In this document: positions 49,431-60,070 of the stretch, piece by piece
Numbering within the stretch: the first letter of the stretch is position 1
Layout of the letters: each line of letters opens with the position of its first letter
Origin: Trema orientale
Lineage: Eukaryota; Streptophyta; Magnoliopsida; Rosales; Cannabaceae
Length of the DNA: 64,000 nucleotides
Reading direction: 5' to 3'
Assembly: GCA_002914845.1 (NCBI GenBank)
Contig: JXTC01000243.1
Span: 241,388-305,387 of the forward strand
The notes under the pieces: generated by a model
What the model was told of the DNA's origin: nothing
The model's input: the letters and a program-made list of their open reading frames with translations, nothing else
Database searches by the model: none
Translations under genes and position numbers: made by a program

Positions 49431-50066
49431 CATAATTTGCAATCGATGCAAGGGGAAAAAAGAAGAAGAGAAATTTCACTATTATGATATTCCATTTGTA
49501 TATTCCAATTCAATTGAATTCTAGAAACAGATTCAGGATTTTGATGTGTTCAATAAGATAAAGAGATAAAAGTCATCGGTTTTTTTTTTTTTAAGAAAAA
49601 ATTTAAAAAAAAAACCATACTCAGAGAGAAAAAAAAGAGAAAAAAAAAAGACCTTGGTCAGTGATTATGTGAAAAGAGTTGGAAAAAACTATGATATTAA
49701 AATAAGCATGAGAATTTTTTGTACATAATCTTATCTTTAAGCATGCGACTCTGACACTACACATCAAAGAGAAAATATTCTCGTAAAAGCGGAGCTGATG
49801 GGGAGGGATTTATTGCTGAACTTTTTTTTGGAAAAAAAAAAGATACTAATTAATCAGTAACACTGATTAGTGGCCCTAACTCCAACAAAGTTTAAAAGAA
49901 TCGGAAATTTAATATTCTCTTGTAAAAGTTGAAGCTTAGAAAAAGTGCCTTTTAATATTCAAGATAATTAAAGCGTCATAAAAGCTGCCTAGATATTTTC
50001 TTTTGTTCTAGATTTTTTCTTTTGATCTGNACAAGAAATGGGTCCAAAACAAGGCCGAAGAACGGC
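49431..50066 (+). other. SEO-2 upstream region
   Basis: AT-rich promoter region with poly-A/T runs. One N occurs at 50030, about 37 bp before the TATA box. Confidence 0.5.
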
Positions 50067-50074
50067 TATAAATA
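50067..50074 (+). promoter_or_regulatory. TATA box of SEO-2
   Basis: TATAAATA lies 110 bp before the ATG in the context GGCTATAAATAGGCCAGG, preceded by CCGAAGA as in SEO-1. A pyrimidine-rich leader follows. Confidence 0.8.
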
Positions 50075-50176
50075 GGCCAGGGCTTCTCGTCTTCGAAGCA
50101 CAGCAAATCAGCAAAGAGTAACTAAGAGCTCTCAGCTTCTTATTCCTAATTTCTCCAACTTACTTCATCGATCATC

Positions 50177-53100
50177 ATGGTGAGCATTGTCCAAGACGTC
50201 ATTGCCAAGGTGGAGACTGCCGTCTCCAATGTGCATCAGCACATTGAGGGCGAGCTCAGCATTTTCACCTTGTCCGACAAGAAGATAAATGACCTCATTT
50301 ACGCCACTCATGTCCATGCCGATGAATCTTTCGACGAAGACTCCCTTTTCGTCATCGTCGAAAACATTCTCAAGCGTTCCACCCAAATTATTGACAAAAT
50401 TGTGCAGGTATATATAGGCATAGAAGAATAACATATATGCGTGGGAAGTTTGTTCTGGATTATGACAATATAATAAACTGATGATCTTATTTCTACCTTT
50501 TTTTAATGTTTTGCTGTGTGTTTATGTACGTACGTCATAAATGGCGTCTTGCGTAGTATACTAAAGAAGTATCAAAGGTTCATGCTATATCAGCAATTTT
50601 CAATTGTCTTGAGATTGAAAAAAAAAAAAGGAAAAAAAACACGAAAAGAACAAAAAGACTCGAGTCTTTTGTGTAGTATATATACGTACAATATGGCAGA
50701 AGTGACTTAATTTTACACATATTTACATGTTCAAGAAAATAAGCGTACATATAGGTAACATTGCTTGAGATTTGTATTCATAGCTCAAAAAAACCTATGC
50801 TAACAATACTAGCTGTGACTGATTATAGGGAAGCCACGTTCATGTGGAGAACACTGAGGAGAGGTCCCCCAAACCAAACTTCAGTGTACCCTTGTGCACG
50901 CTCAAGTCGATCAACAGCGAGGTAAATATTATATATACATGGATAACTACTAATCTTTTTTTCTCTCATTAATTTCTAGCTATTCTTTGAAAAATAAACT
51001 TGTATGTACTATACTTCAAATCGCGTCTGCAGCTTTCATGCAAGGCACCGGGTGAGGAAATTGCCCACAAAACAACTCTGGCGATTCTCAACAAGCTGTC
51101 AAGCTACTCGTGGGAAGCAAAGGCCGTATTGGCACTGGCGGCTTTCGCCTTTGAGTTTGGGGATTTTTGGCTCATCGCCCAGCTTTACCAGTCGGACCAA
51201 CTGGCGAGACAGTTGGCAGTCCTCAAAAGAGTGCCTGTCCTCCTCAAGCCTTCTGAGCTCCAGAAACGCCGGCAAGCGGTTCTTGAGCTCAGCAACCTCA
51301 TCCAGATCACCACGCGAGTTATTGCAATCTTTGACGAGTTTGAGAAGCTCTCTGCTTACGACCATAAAGACATTCCCGGACTGTCCACTGCCTTGGACCA
51401 TATGCCAGTGGATGTCTACTGGGCCATTCTAACTATCACGGCTTGTGCTACTAAGCTTACTATTCTCATCAGTGATGAGTAAGTCGATCTTCCTTTTTTA
51501 ATATAATGAATTATGAATTATAAGCTGAATCATGAATTATAAATTATGAATTATAAGATGATATTTCTCCTCACTATTCTCATGTATTTTTATCGTTGTT
51601 GCTTATATTCCAGGCCGGACAAGCCTCATGATTTGGCCCCATATGCTCAAAAAATCAGCTTCATCCTCAACCAGCTCAATATGCAGCTGACTGTTTGCAG
51701 AAGACAACTAGGTAATTTGATGCTTTAATTGTTCACAAGAAGCCTCGTTTCTTGCGAATTCGAAATCCAGCGATTAATGAATATCATATAGTACTCGACT
51801 AAGCTGTGGAGAACTTTATAACTGTATATGTATATATATGCAGCTGAGGCCGAGGCTTACAGGAGGATTAAGAAACTCTGGCGAACTCCAACTGAAATCA
51901 TGGAGATTTTCAAGGCCTTGATCTTTACCAAGGACAATGTAAGGCCGCTCATTGATGGTTCTACAAACAGAACGGTATGTATAGTTGCATATTTTCTCTT
52001 ATGACCAATTAGTCATTTAGCTATAATCACTTCAGTTCGTTGTGCATGGAACTTAAATATTTAACCCTTAACTGATATCGTATACAAAACAGGTGAACAT
52101 TGAAGTGTTGAGGAGGAAGAACGTATTCATGTTCTTTTCTGGCCTAGACATAACCGATGACGACATCGCCATACTCAAACCGGTTTATGACACGACAAAG
52201 AGAGAAAAAAGCTACACAATCGTTTGGATTCCAATTGTGGAGCAGTGGACCGACGAACTGAAGAAGAAGTATGAGATTCTAAGGTCCAAGATGCCATGGT
52301 TCAGTGTGCAGTTGTTTTCTCCAATTGCAGGGATCAGATTTATCAAGGAAGAGTGGCAGTTCAAGGGCAAGCCAAGGTTGGTCGTGACAAACCCTCAAGG
52401 GAAGGTGGAGAACCACGATGCTTTCCACCTTATCCGCGTTTGGGGTCTCAAGGCCTTTCCTTTCGACCGGGAAGCTGAAGAAAGACTCCACAGGGAAGTT
52501 CATTGGATAGGTCCGCTGGTCAGCGGCATTCACCCATCTATAGGAGACTGGGTAAAATATCATTTTCCCTACCCCTCACACTATATATATATATATATCA
52601 AAAATTAAGAGTGCAATACTGATATCTCTCATGCTGTGTCGATATTATAATTGCATGCATAGTAGCGATAATGAATTTTTTTCAGACTTCTCATTCATTG
52701 AATAGGCCTTAGTCACGCCATAGTATGGCTAAGCAATATATATATATATATATAAATATAAGACCACTCAAATGTTAATGTTGTAGTATTAGACACGCGA
52801 ATTTGTAGTCGGTAAAAATTATTGTATACATAATAAATTTATGTATATCGATATATACACACGGATATATAGATGTGTCATATTTAGCTAAAGAAAATAG
52901 TGGCCATATTATTATGCAGTATCATCCTTCTACTCTTTGAATCTAATGTTTGTTGATCAATCAACAAACAGGTGAAAGAGGAGAAGTACATATTCTTCTA
53001 CGGAGGTAAAGACAATGATTTGATCCAACAATTCACGAAGAGAGCCACTGCCCTTGCGAACGATTCCTTCATCAAGGACTCAAATATCAAAATCGAATTG

Positions 53101-53565
53101 TTTTGTGTGGGAAAGACGGCCAAAGGAGGAGAAGACCATGGCATTCTAGGACGGTTCTGGAGTGGAATAGAGAGCTTGTTCTTCACCAAGTCTCACAAGG
53201 ACGTCGACCCGGTGACTCAAGAAATCCATAAGCTGCTTTCGTACAAGAACGAGAGCGGATGGGCGGTGCTCAGCAAAGGGTCCGCCGTGGTGACCGCCGG
53301 CCATGGCTCGGCAATCCTTAAGGTCGTCGACGATTTCGAGCAGTGGAAGGAAGTCATCAAGGTGAAGGGCTTTGAGGTCGCTTTCAAAGAGTACTATCAG
53401 ACTAAGGTTATTTACACTATTCGCCATTGTTGTCGTGTTGATGTCCCGACTGTCGCCGGAAAGGCCCCTGAGACTCTGAAATGCCCAGAATGCCCTCGCA
53501 CCATGGAGACTTACATTAGTTACAAGTGTTGCCACATCGATGGTCCCCTCAATGCTCATCACTAA
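50177..53565 (+). CDS. SEO: sieve element occlusion protein (SEO-2, SEOB-like), seven exons
   Basis: Exons are 50177-50407, 50829-50921, 51033-51478, 51614-51711, 51844-51974, 52093-52551 and 52972-53565. They total 2052 nt and encode 683 residues. Every junction is GT-AG in the same phase as in SEO-1, and exons 2 and 6 are the same length in both. N-terminal domain: HVHADESFDEDSLFVIVENI in exon 1, SCKAPGEEIAHKTT in exon 3. Central thioredoxin-like part: RRKNVFMFFSGLD and IVWIPIVEQWTDEL in exon 6. C-terminal part: YIFFYGGKD and C657-x2-C660 ... C672-C673-H674. The predicted role is P-protein filament formation and sieve-tube sealing in phloem. By eye about six in ten residues of exon 6 agree with SEO-1, so the duplication is old. 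Introns are short (111-421 bp). AATAAA at 53641 is a likely polyadenylation signal. The frame is intact. Confidence 0.94.
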
Positions 53566-53930
53566 TCGCGTGGCTGTCTCTCTTTCTAAGTCATATACTG
53601 TACGACGTTCTAGGGAACTTATGCTTTATAGTTTCGCTTAAATAAAAGAGCATATAGCCTGCTGATGCCGTGAGATGTTTGTGTTTGTGTTGTCGACACT
53701 AATAAGGGCATCTATTGATTATGTTGGTAATCCGATGCCTAGTGTGTATTTTCCTTCATATAAAAAAATATATTACCGAGTGTGGTTTCTTTTTATTTTT
53801 GGATGAAATATCATTATAAGTGTTATTTCTTCTACGCACGTAATGTAAGAGGATCTTATCATCTCGTGTTACATTCTATGGCTTGTGTTTCACCTTGGTT
53901 TGGTTTAATTATTGGGAATCTTTTTTCGAA
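53566..53930 (+). other. SEO-2 3' UTR and flank
   Basis: AATAAA at 53641-53646 lies 76 bp after the stop codon. Nothing else is recognised. Confidence 0.5.
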
Positions 53931-54580
53931 TAAAGATTTTTTTTTAATAAAAATCAAATTCAAAGAAGAAGCATCCGAACTACATTGGCACTATCCTTCT
54001 CTTAATCCTCTGCTCCATTGCCGCAAAAACGGAAAGGTACAAAAAGATAACTATTCCACAAGAAATACAACGAAAGAAAGCGGAAAAACCTTATTTGTGT
54101 GCCTCGTTAAAACACATCTTGATAAAAATCCCAGTGGGAAGGAAAGAGTACAAACACAACCTAACAAGAATGATAAACAGATCTCCCTGATACATCATTG
54201 ATTAGCCCAAAAAGAATTATAAAATATTGGCAAAAAACTCCACTAAACAGCTAGCATCTTGAATATCTACAACAATAAACTTTGAAAGGGCATTGGCAAA
54301 AAAGAGTTTCTCTCACGGTAAATATAAGAAACAACATGTGAGAAAATTGAATAAAAAGACAGTGAGACCAAAGAGAGATCCAAAGCCACGGGATAGAGCA
54401 AGCGTTCTGACAATCTACAACAAACTTTAAAAGAGCATCAGCGAAAGAGTTTCCCTCACAGTAAATATGAGAAACAACAAGAAGCATGTGAGGTAACTGA
54501 AAAAGAGAGTGAAACCAAAGAGATATCCAGCGCCAAAGAATAGCCAGTATCGGATATATTTAGTTAGTCACTAGAAGCAA
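53931..54580 (-). pseudogene. LINE-type RNase H-like remnant with tandem duplication
   Basis: On the minus strand 54251-54487 gives SHIYCEGNSFADALLKFVVD, the end of the RNase H-like domain found at the C-terminus of plant LINE polyproteins (usual form HI.REGN..AD.LA). The same block occurs a second time about 145 bp downstream in another frame. 53960-54180 holds GCCTCGTTAAAACACATCTT and CCCAGTGGGAAGG, words common in plant retroelement leftovers. No reverse transcriptase is left. Confidence 0.55.
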
Positions 54581-54842
54581 AATGCAAGAAATAACCATAC
54601 TTTTGTTATGATTTTAACCGAATAAATGACTAGGGACTTACAGAACAATTTTAGAAAACCAAGGGCCAAAACGACAATTTTGAAATCTAGGGACCAATAA
54701 AGAGTACTTTATTTTTATATTTCTATAGTTTTGGAACCAAAAAGCATAATTAATTCCAGTGTATTTTCCGACATACTTCTCAAATCCCAACTAGAAGATA
54801 CAAGAAAACTTAATACGTGTATGGTATAAAAAAATTTTATTT

Positions 54843-55040
54843 TGACGAAATATGTTGACTCAAGTGGTCAGAGTACTCATTATTTAGGATTTCGGTCCTA
54901 GGTTCGAGTCATATTGGAGGTAGGCGTGAAAATCTATTATCCCTAATGGGATGGAGAATAGATAGTAGCAGGTATTTTTCTGTAATTTATAATAAGTGGA
55001 GGTTATTAGTTAAGCCCCACTTTTTTTAAAAAAAAAATAC
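54843..55040 (+). mobile_element. tRNA-derived SINE, copy 2
   Basis: The head TGTTGACTCAAGTGGTCAG and B-box GGTTCGAGTC align with the SINE at 49216, as do the body (ATTTATAATAAGTGGAGGTT) and T/A tail. AATACGTGT occurs at about 54812 and 55037, a possible but less certain target duplication. Confidence 0.75.
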
Positions 55041-55123
55041 GTGTCTGCTACATTCATATAAAGTACTCTACGTGAAAACATATATATACTGGTAGGTTTT
55101 CTTTTCTTTTTTTTTTTCTAATC

Positions 55124-55474
55124 GGGTGAACTGCAAAAAAATACCTTCAAGTTTGAGTGTTCTACAATTTAAACTCTGAAGTTTGGACTCTGCAAAATAA
55201 TATCCTGAGATTAAGAATTTCTGAAAATTAATACCCTGGACAAACTTTTTAACCAATTTTAGCGATGAAAAAAAATAATATCCACTATTAAAACTAGATT
55301 AATCTTTATTATTCTTCTTAATTTTGAGGATATTATTATATTTTATCAGTTAAAATTATTCAAAAAGTCAATTTCAGAAATTCTTAATCTTAAGGTATTA
55401 TTTTGCAGAATCCAAACTTCAGGGTTTAAACTGCAGAACACCCAAATCTCAGAGTATTTTTTTACAGTTATCCC
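55124..55474. mobile_element. Mutator-like MITE, copy 2
   Basis: It is similar over its whole length to the element at 36914-37270, with the same inverted ends (GGGTGAACTGCAAAAAAATA and TTTTTTTACAGTTATCCC) and the same CTGAAAATTAATACCCTGG block. The probable 9-bp target duplication is TTTTCTAAT/TTTTTTAAT with one mismatch. It is older or less well preserved than copy 1. Confidence 0.88.
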
Positions 55475-55674
55475 TTTTTTAATTTATTTACAAGTACTAT
55501 TTTGTCTAATTAAAATTCATCATGTACGTTTTTTTATAATAAAAATTAGATAAAAAAAATATTAAATAATAAGTATTTATTTTTATTATTATTTTTTAAA
55601 CTATTCATATTATGATAACCGTAAAATCAGATTTAAACCGCTAAAAAAATATTTATAGATAGGTAAAAGAAAAA

Positions 55675-55824
55675 GGGCGCGTCTACAGTAAGGGCGCCCC
55701 TATGTAGGGCCCTGTCTATTCACCGTTGGATGGGAATCTGTATATAAATAGATTCTCTACAGATTCCCGTTATTCCCCACAGATTTCCATCCAAGACCCT
55801 ACATAGGGACACCCCTACCGTAGC
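55675..55824. mobile_element. short GGGCGCGTCTACAG MITE, copy 1
   Basis: It starts GGGCGCGTCTACAGTAAG and ends with the imperfect inverted form AGGGACACCCCTACCGTAGC. The interior carries CCTGTCTATTCACCGTT and GTATATAAATAGATTCTC. The second copy is at 58385. It is about 150 bp and GC-rich at the ends. Confidence 0.8.
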
Positions 55825-56078
55825 CATTTCCAAAGAAAAAATAACCTATTAGAGTATAACCATATATACACAGACACACACGCGGAAAGCACAATCTACT
55901 CTTGTTCATTGCTACGCTATAGGACAATTTTGGAAGGTGACAATATTTTATGGGGAAACACAAAATACTCAAATGAAAAATCAAAAGAAGAGACAAAAGG
56001 AAGCGCATATAATTTTTTGTTTTTTTATAAAATCATTTACAAAAAGGAGCATACGATAATTTATGCCTTAAATATGTT

Positions 56079-58607
56079 TGTAAAATCCCGAAATTTCAAA
56101 AAGGCCTTATGGTCTTTTGCCATTTTTGAAATTAAAATATTAAAAATAATAAATTAAAATTTTGGACTTTTGTGAAATAAAACATAGAAATCTAGGGCTA
56201 TTTCGTAATTTTCAAAGACTAAATTGAAAGAAATTTTAGAAGTTGTAGTAAAAGCGTAATTTTAGAAACTAATTAGTGCCCACTAAGGCAGGGACACGAG
56301 GCAAAACCCATTTTCCCTCAGTTGTCTCTCTCTCTCCTCCCCCGTATTTCTCACTCTCCTCAGCGATGAAGGAAGCCGAGCTACTGCTCCCCCTCCGACG
56401 ACCCATCTTTGGCCGGATTCAGGCTGCACCACCACCAGGATCAAAATGGCGTCCTCCAAAATGTCGCCACCTGATGTCGCAGCGCCACTCGAGGCCTGGT
56501 TCGTCGGCTGTGAGAGAAAGGTGCCACAAAAGAAAATCAACACTGATGCCGATTCCAGCGATTTCACGGCCCAAAATAGAGCATTTTCGATTCCTCTTGA
56601 CGAGAGAAATCACATAGTATGCGTTTTACAACTCAATATTGCCCGTATTGAAATTTTTCATTTTTGAACAATTTTAAACTTTTTAGTTTATAAGTTGATA
56701 TTTTAATCCAACCGCTAGATCGTCAAATAATCTTTATATATATTTGTGATGTACTCGTGGAAACATGAAAAATGAGATATATATATTCACTATGTTTGGT
56801 GACCGGCATAGAAAATAAGGTCGGACGGCACCAATTTTGCTTTGTTTTGCGTGCCACAGGTCAAATTTCAGTCTGAGCCCGAATTGGTCAAATTATATGT
56901 CCAACCTAGTTAATTTGGGTGCTAAGAATTTAGTGATAATATCTGTTTTTCAATTTGAGGCTCCGTTGGAAAAACAACATTCTAAATTGAGCAATCGAGA
57001 GTTCAAAAACGGCCCATGACCCTCCGAACAATCACTAAATGACACCAAACACACTTTATTATATCGTAGCGTGGTCTAGTCACTCGTTTGAGGAAAGGGT
57101 TCAATTACTGGATTCTAAAAAATATTTTAATTGTGAATTTATATATTTTAATTAAATATGGAATTTTGTGAAATATCTTGTAAAAATGTGATTATATTTG
57201 ATTTTGAGATAAATCGATATTTAAACTGCCTAGAAGATACGTCAGACTAGTTGACGTGCCATATATCTTATTTTGGAACTGTTTTTTGCAGAAATTGGAT
57301 TTTATGGGATTTGCTAAAAATGGCTATATATTATGCTGCAAAAATTTCTGAAAAATTTAAATAAATTGAGAATTTGGTTTTGTGAACTGAACTTAGATTG
57401 AATTAAAAACACTGCATGATTTGTTTGAGAATTTATGGAAAATGGTACATATTCTAATTCATGTCATTCATATAATATTACATTGTATATTAATCTTACA
57501 TGGCCGATAGAATCACGATGTTCCAAAAGAATACTAGAATTACGGTGTTTCAACAAAACACTAGAATATAAAAGAAAAGAAAAAGAAAGAAAACTCACAG
57601 TCATCAACTAAGTGGCTGGAATAAAACTCACAGTCACGTAGCTGATTGGAAGTCACGTGCGTTATATATATTAGACATTACGAAATTAGGTGGTATTTAA
57701 TGCACTTGTGAAGACATGAATAATATATATTTGTTTTGAGATGATATTTGCAATGGTTTGGAATGTTTAAACTTTTAAAAAATGATTTTTATTAGATTTA
57801 TATAAAACTGTTGAATGTTTTACTAACTATGCAGACACTTAAAAGTAAATATTTTTATACTATCTAAAACTTGCAATCAAATCTCTATTGAGTATTCACA
57901 TGTTCATCCCCTTGGTTCCTCCCACTTTCAAGTGTTGAATGCTTATGAGATAATTGTCATGGTGGCTTGACAAATATGCATGTTTGGCATATGCTTGCTG
58001 TTTCCTACCTCTTTCTTGGTTGGTTTATACTCTATATCACTTTTCCTTTCTATGTCAGAATTATTTAGTAGTATTTTCTAAGTAGATATATGAGGATAAT
58101 TTTGTTATTAAATTGAGTACTTGAAATTATAAATGATTTTATGTAATCTATTTTGGACATTGGACTAAGGACTTTAATTGAACTCTTTTACGAAAATTTA
58201 TAATTTGTTAAAAATTTTCTAAATGAATTAATTAGAAATCTTCTTAAACTCTAATGAGCATTTTCTTGATTAACTAAAAACTAATAAGAAGTTTTTTGGT
58301 TAAGGAAATTATAATGATTTGAGGTCTAAAAATGAAATTTCAAATACTTAATTTTCTGAAATCTTGAAAATTTATTATTTATTTGGGCGCGTCTACAGTA
58401 GGGGCGCCCCTACGTAGGGCCCTGTCTATTCACCGTTAGATGGAGATCTGTATATAAATAGATTCTCCACATATTCCGTTATTCCCCACAGATTCCTATC
58501 AAACGATAATTAAAGTATGACCCTACGTAGGGACGCCCTCATCCCCTATTTATTATTATTTTACTTAAAATTACTAAAAATCAGCTCTTAATTTTTTGAT
58601 CGTGACA
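56079..58607 (+). mobile_element. LTR-like dispersed repeat, copy C (most complete)
   Basis: It starts TGTAAAATCCCGAAATTTC and ends TTTTTGATCGTGACA, like the TGTAAC...CCCG to TGACA ends of plant gypsy (Tekay/Del-type) LTRs. Five-base flanks ATGTT and ATATT match at four positions, a possible aged target duplication. Length without the nested MITE is about 2.4 kb. It has a CT-rich leader near 56320, a GC-rich part with fortuitous frames at 56370-56620, and the GGTGACCGGCATAG, TTTGAGGCTCCGTTGG and CTCCCACTTTCAAG landmarks. No coding interior adjoins it: probably a solo LTR. Confidence 0.65.
58385..58548. mobile_element. short GGGCGCGTCTACAG MITE, copy 2, nested in LTR-like copy C
   Basis: It matches 55675-55824, with a 15-20 bp insertion before the right end. 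It is flanked by TATTTATT on both sides. The corresponding place in LTR-like copy A (about 24330) lacks the element, so it inserted after copies A and C separated. Confidence 0.85.
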
Positions 58608-60070
58608 ATATTCGAATGTGCGAAGTGAAAGGGATCAGATTGCCATCCTTTTCACTTCCAGTTGTAATTTTTATGTCTTAGACGATATTCCCAATACTTT
58701 CATTTTTGTACGATGAAGTCGTGTTAATTACCTCATTTAATGTTTCATCTTTTGTGGCCCAACGCAAACCAAACACGACGTTCAATTCGTCCTTGTTAGG
58801 CAATTGTAGTCTCTGCAACTATGGGCAAGAGATGCAGATAATTTAGAAGGAAAACAGGAAACCATAATCCCCCTTTATTTTTTACTACGAAATAAAAGAG
58901 AATAGAAAAATTAATAAAGATCTTATCTGTGCAATTACCATTTTATCCATCTCTTTTATGCTCCTCTCAATTTTATCCATAATAGCACCATAATTAACAT
59001 ATATTATATATATTCAATATGTTTTAAAACATGTTTATTAAATCCCCTAAGAAAAACATGTCTATTAAATAGTTACTACTTACTTACTCCTTCGTAACCT
59101 TCGCATGGCTCTGACAGATACCAAATGTGACTTAATTGGTAATTTCAATTTTTGACTCCTATCTATTAATTCTTCAAGTGATTTACATACAATTGGGCAA
59201 CTAATGGATAATCGGTAATAAAAATCCTTTCTCAATAATTTCGTCAAAAGATTTTTTTAATTGCTATATTCCTTTTGTATAATTACTTAAATCTCCTAAC
59301 CATAATTAAACCTATTTCAAAATCCAGTTAATACAAAAATAAAATTATAATGTGTCTTTTACACTCTACTTTTAGGAAATATTGATTTTTCTCTTTTTAT
59401 AGCTAAATGATCTCATATATATAATTTTATACTCCGCATATATCTACTTATATACCAATTTTAATTTATATACTGAGTATATTAACTTTTATACTTGACA
59501 CATTATATTTTACATTATATTTATACATTGATCATTTTGCTACAGCATTTAAAAACTGACATTTGTCTACAATGGGCCCAAATTTTGAATATTTTACTAT
59601 AAGACCCAAAAAAAAGTAAAAAAAATTATGAGCCGATGCTTGTTTTTCGTAGGCACCATCAAACATCCTATTCCAAAATTATAAAAATTATTTGGGTAGA
59701 AAAAGTCGGCATGGTCGAGCACAAACATAAAAAAGAATTCACTTCCAATCTTAAAGTCGGCCGTGATCAATTGTTATTTTACCTCCAATTTCGACTAGGT
59801 CGAACTTATAGAGCTAAAATTGAATAATTATATTCTGTTCTCATTTAGAAACCCGATTTTATGACCAATTTCACCGATATATAATATATGAGAGAAAGAA
59901 GGCCATTTTTGCCCTTCAAAATTTCCATGAAAACTAGAAAATTAATCCTTTTTTGTATATGAGTTATAATTTATTAGAATTTATCAACATCATAAGCTTT
60001 AAAATAGGAAAAAAAAGAGAATTTCCCCATTCTCCCACATAATCTCTCTATCAAACTGATATATATATAT
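58608..60070. other. AT-rich intergenic
   Basis: No gene is supported. The 63-codon frame at 59636-59827 matches nothing recognised. Confidence 0.45.

Noticed and set aside
51004..51432. 142-codon frame overlapping SEO-2 exon 3
   Set aside because: An out-of-frame shadow. The exon 3 frame matches SEO-1 and the splice phases.
53146..53562. 138-codon minus-strand frame over SEO-2 exon 7
   Set aside because: Antisense shadow of the C-terminal SEO exon.
56276..56667. Overlapping frames in LTR-like copy C
   Set aside because: Same reason: part of the repeat leader, not conserved between copies.
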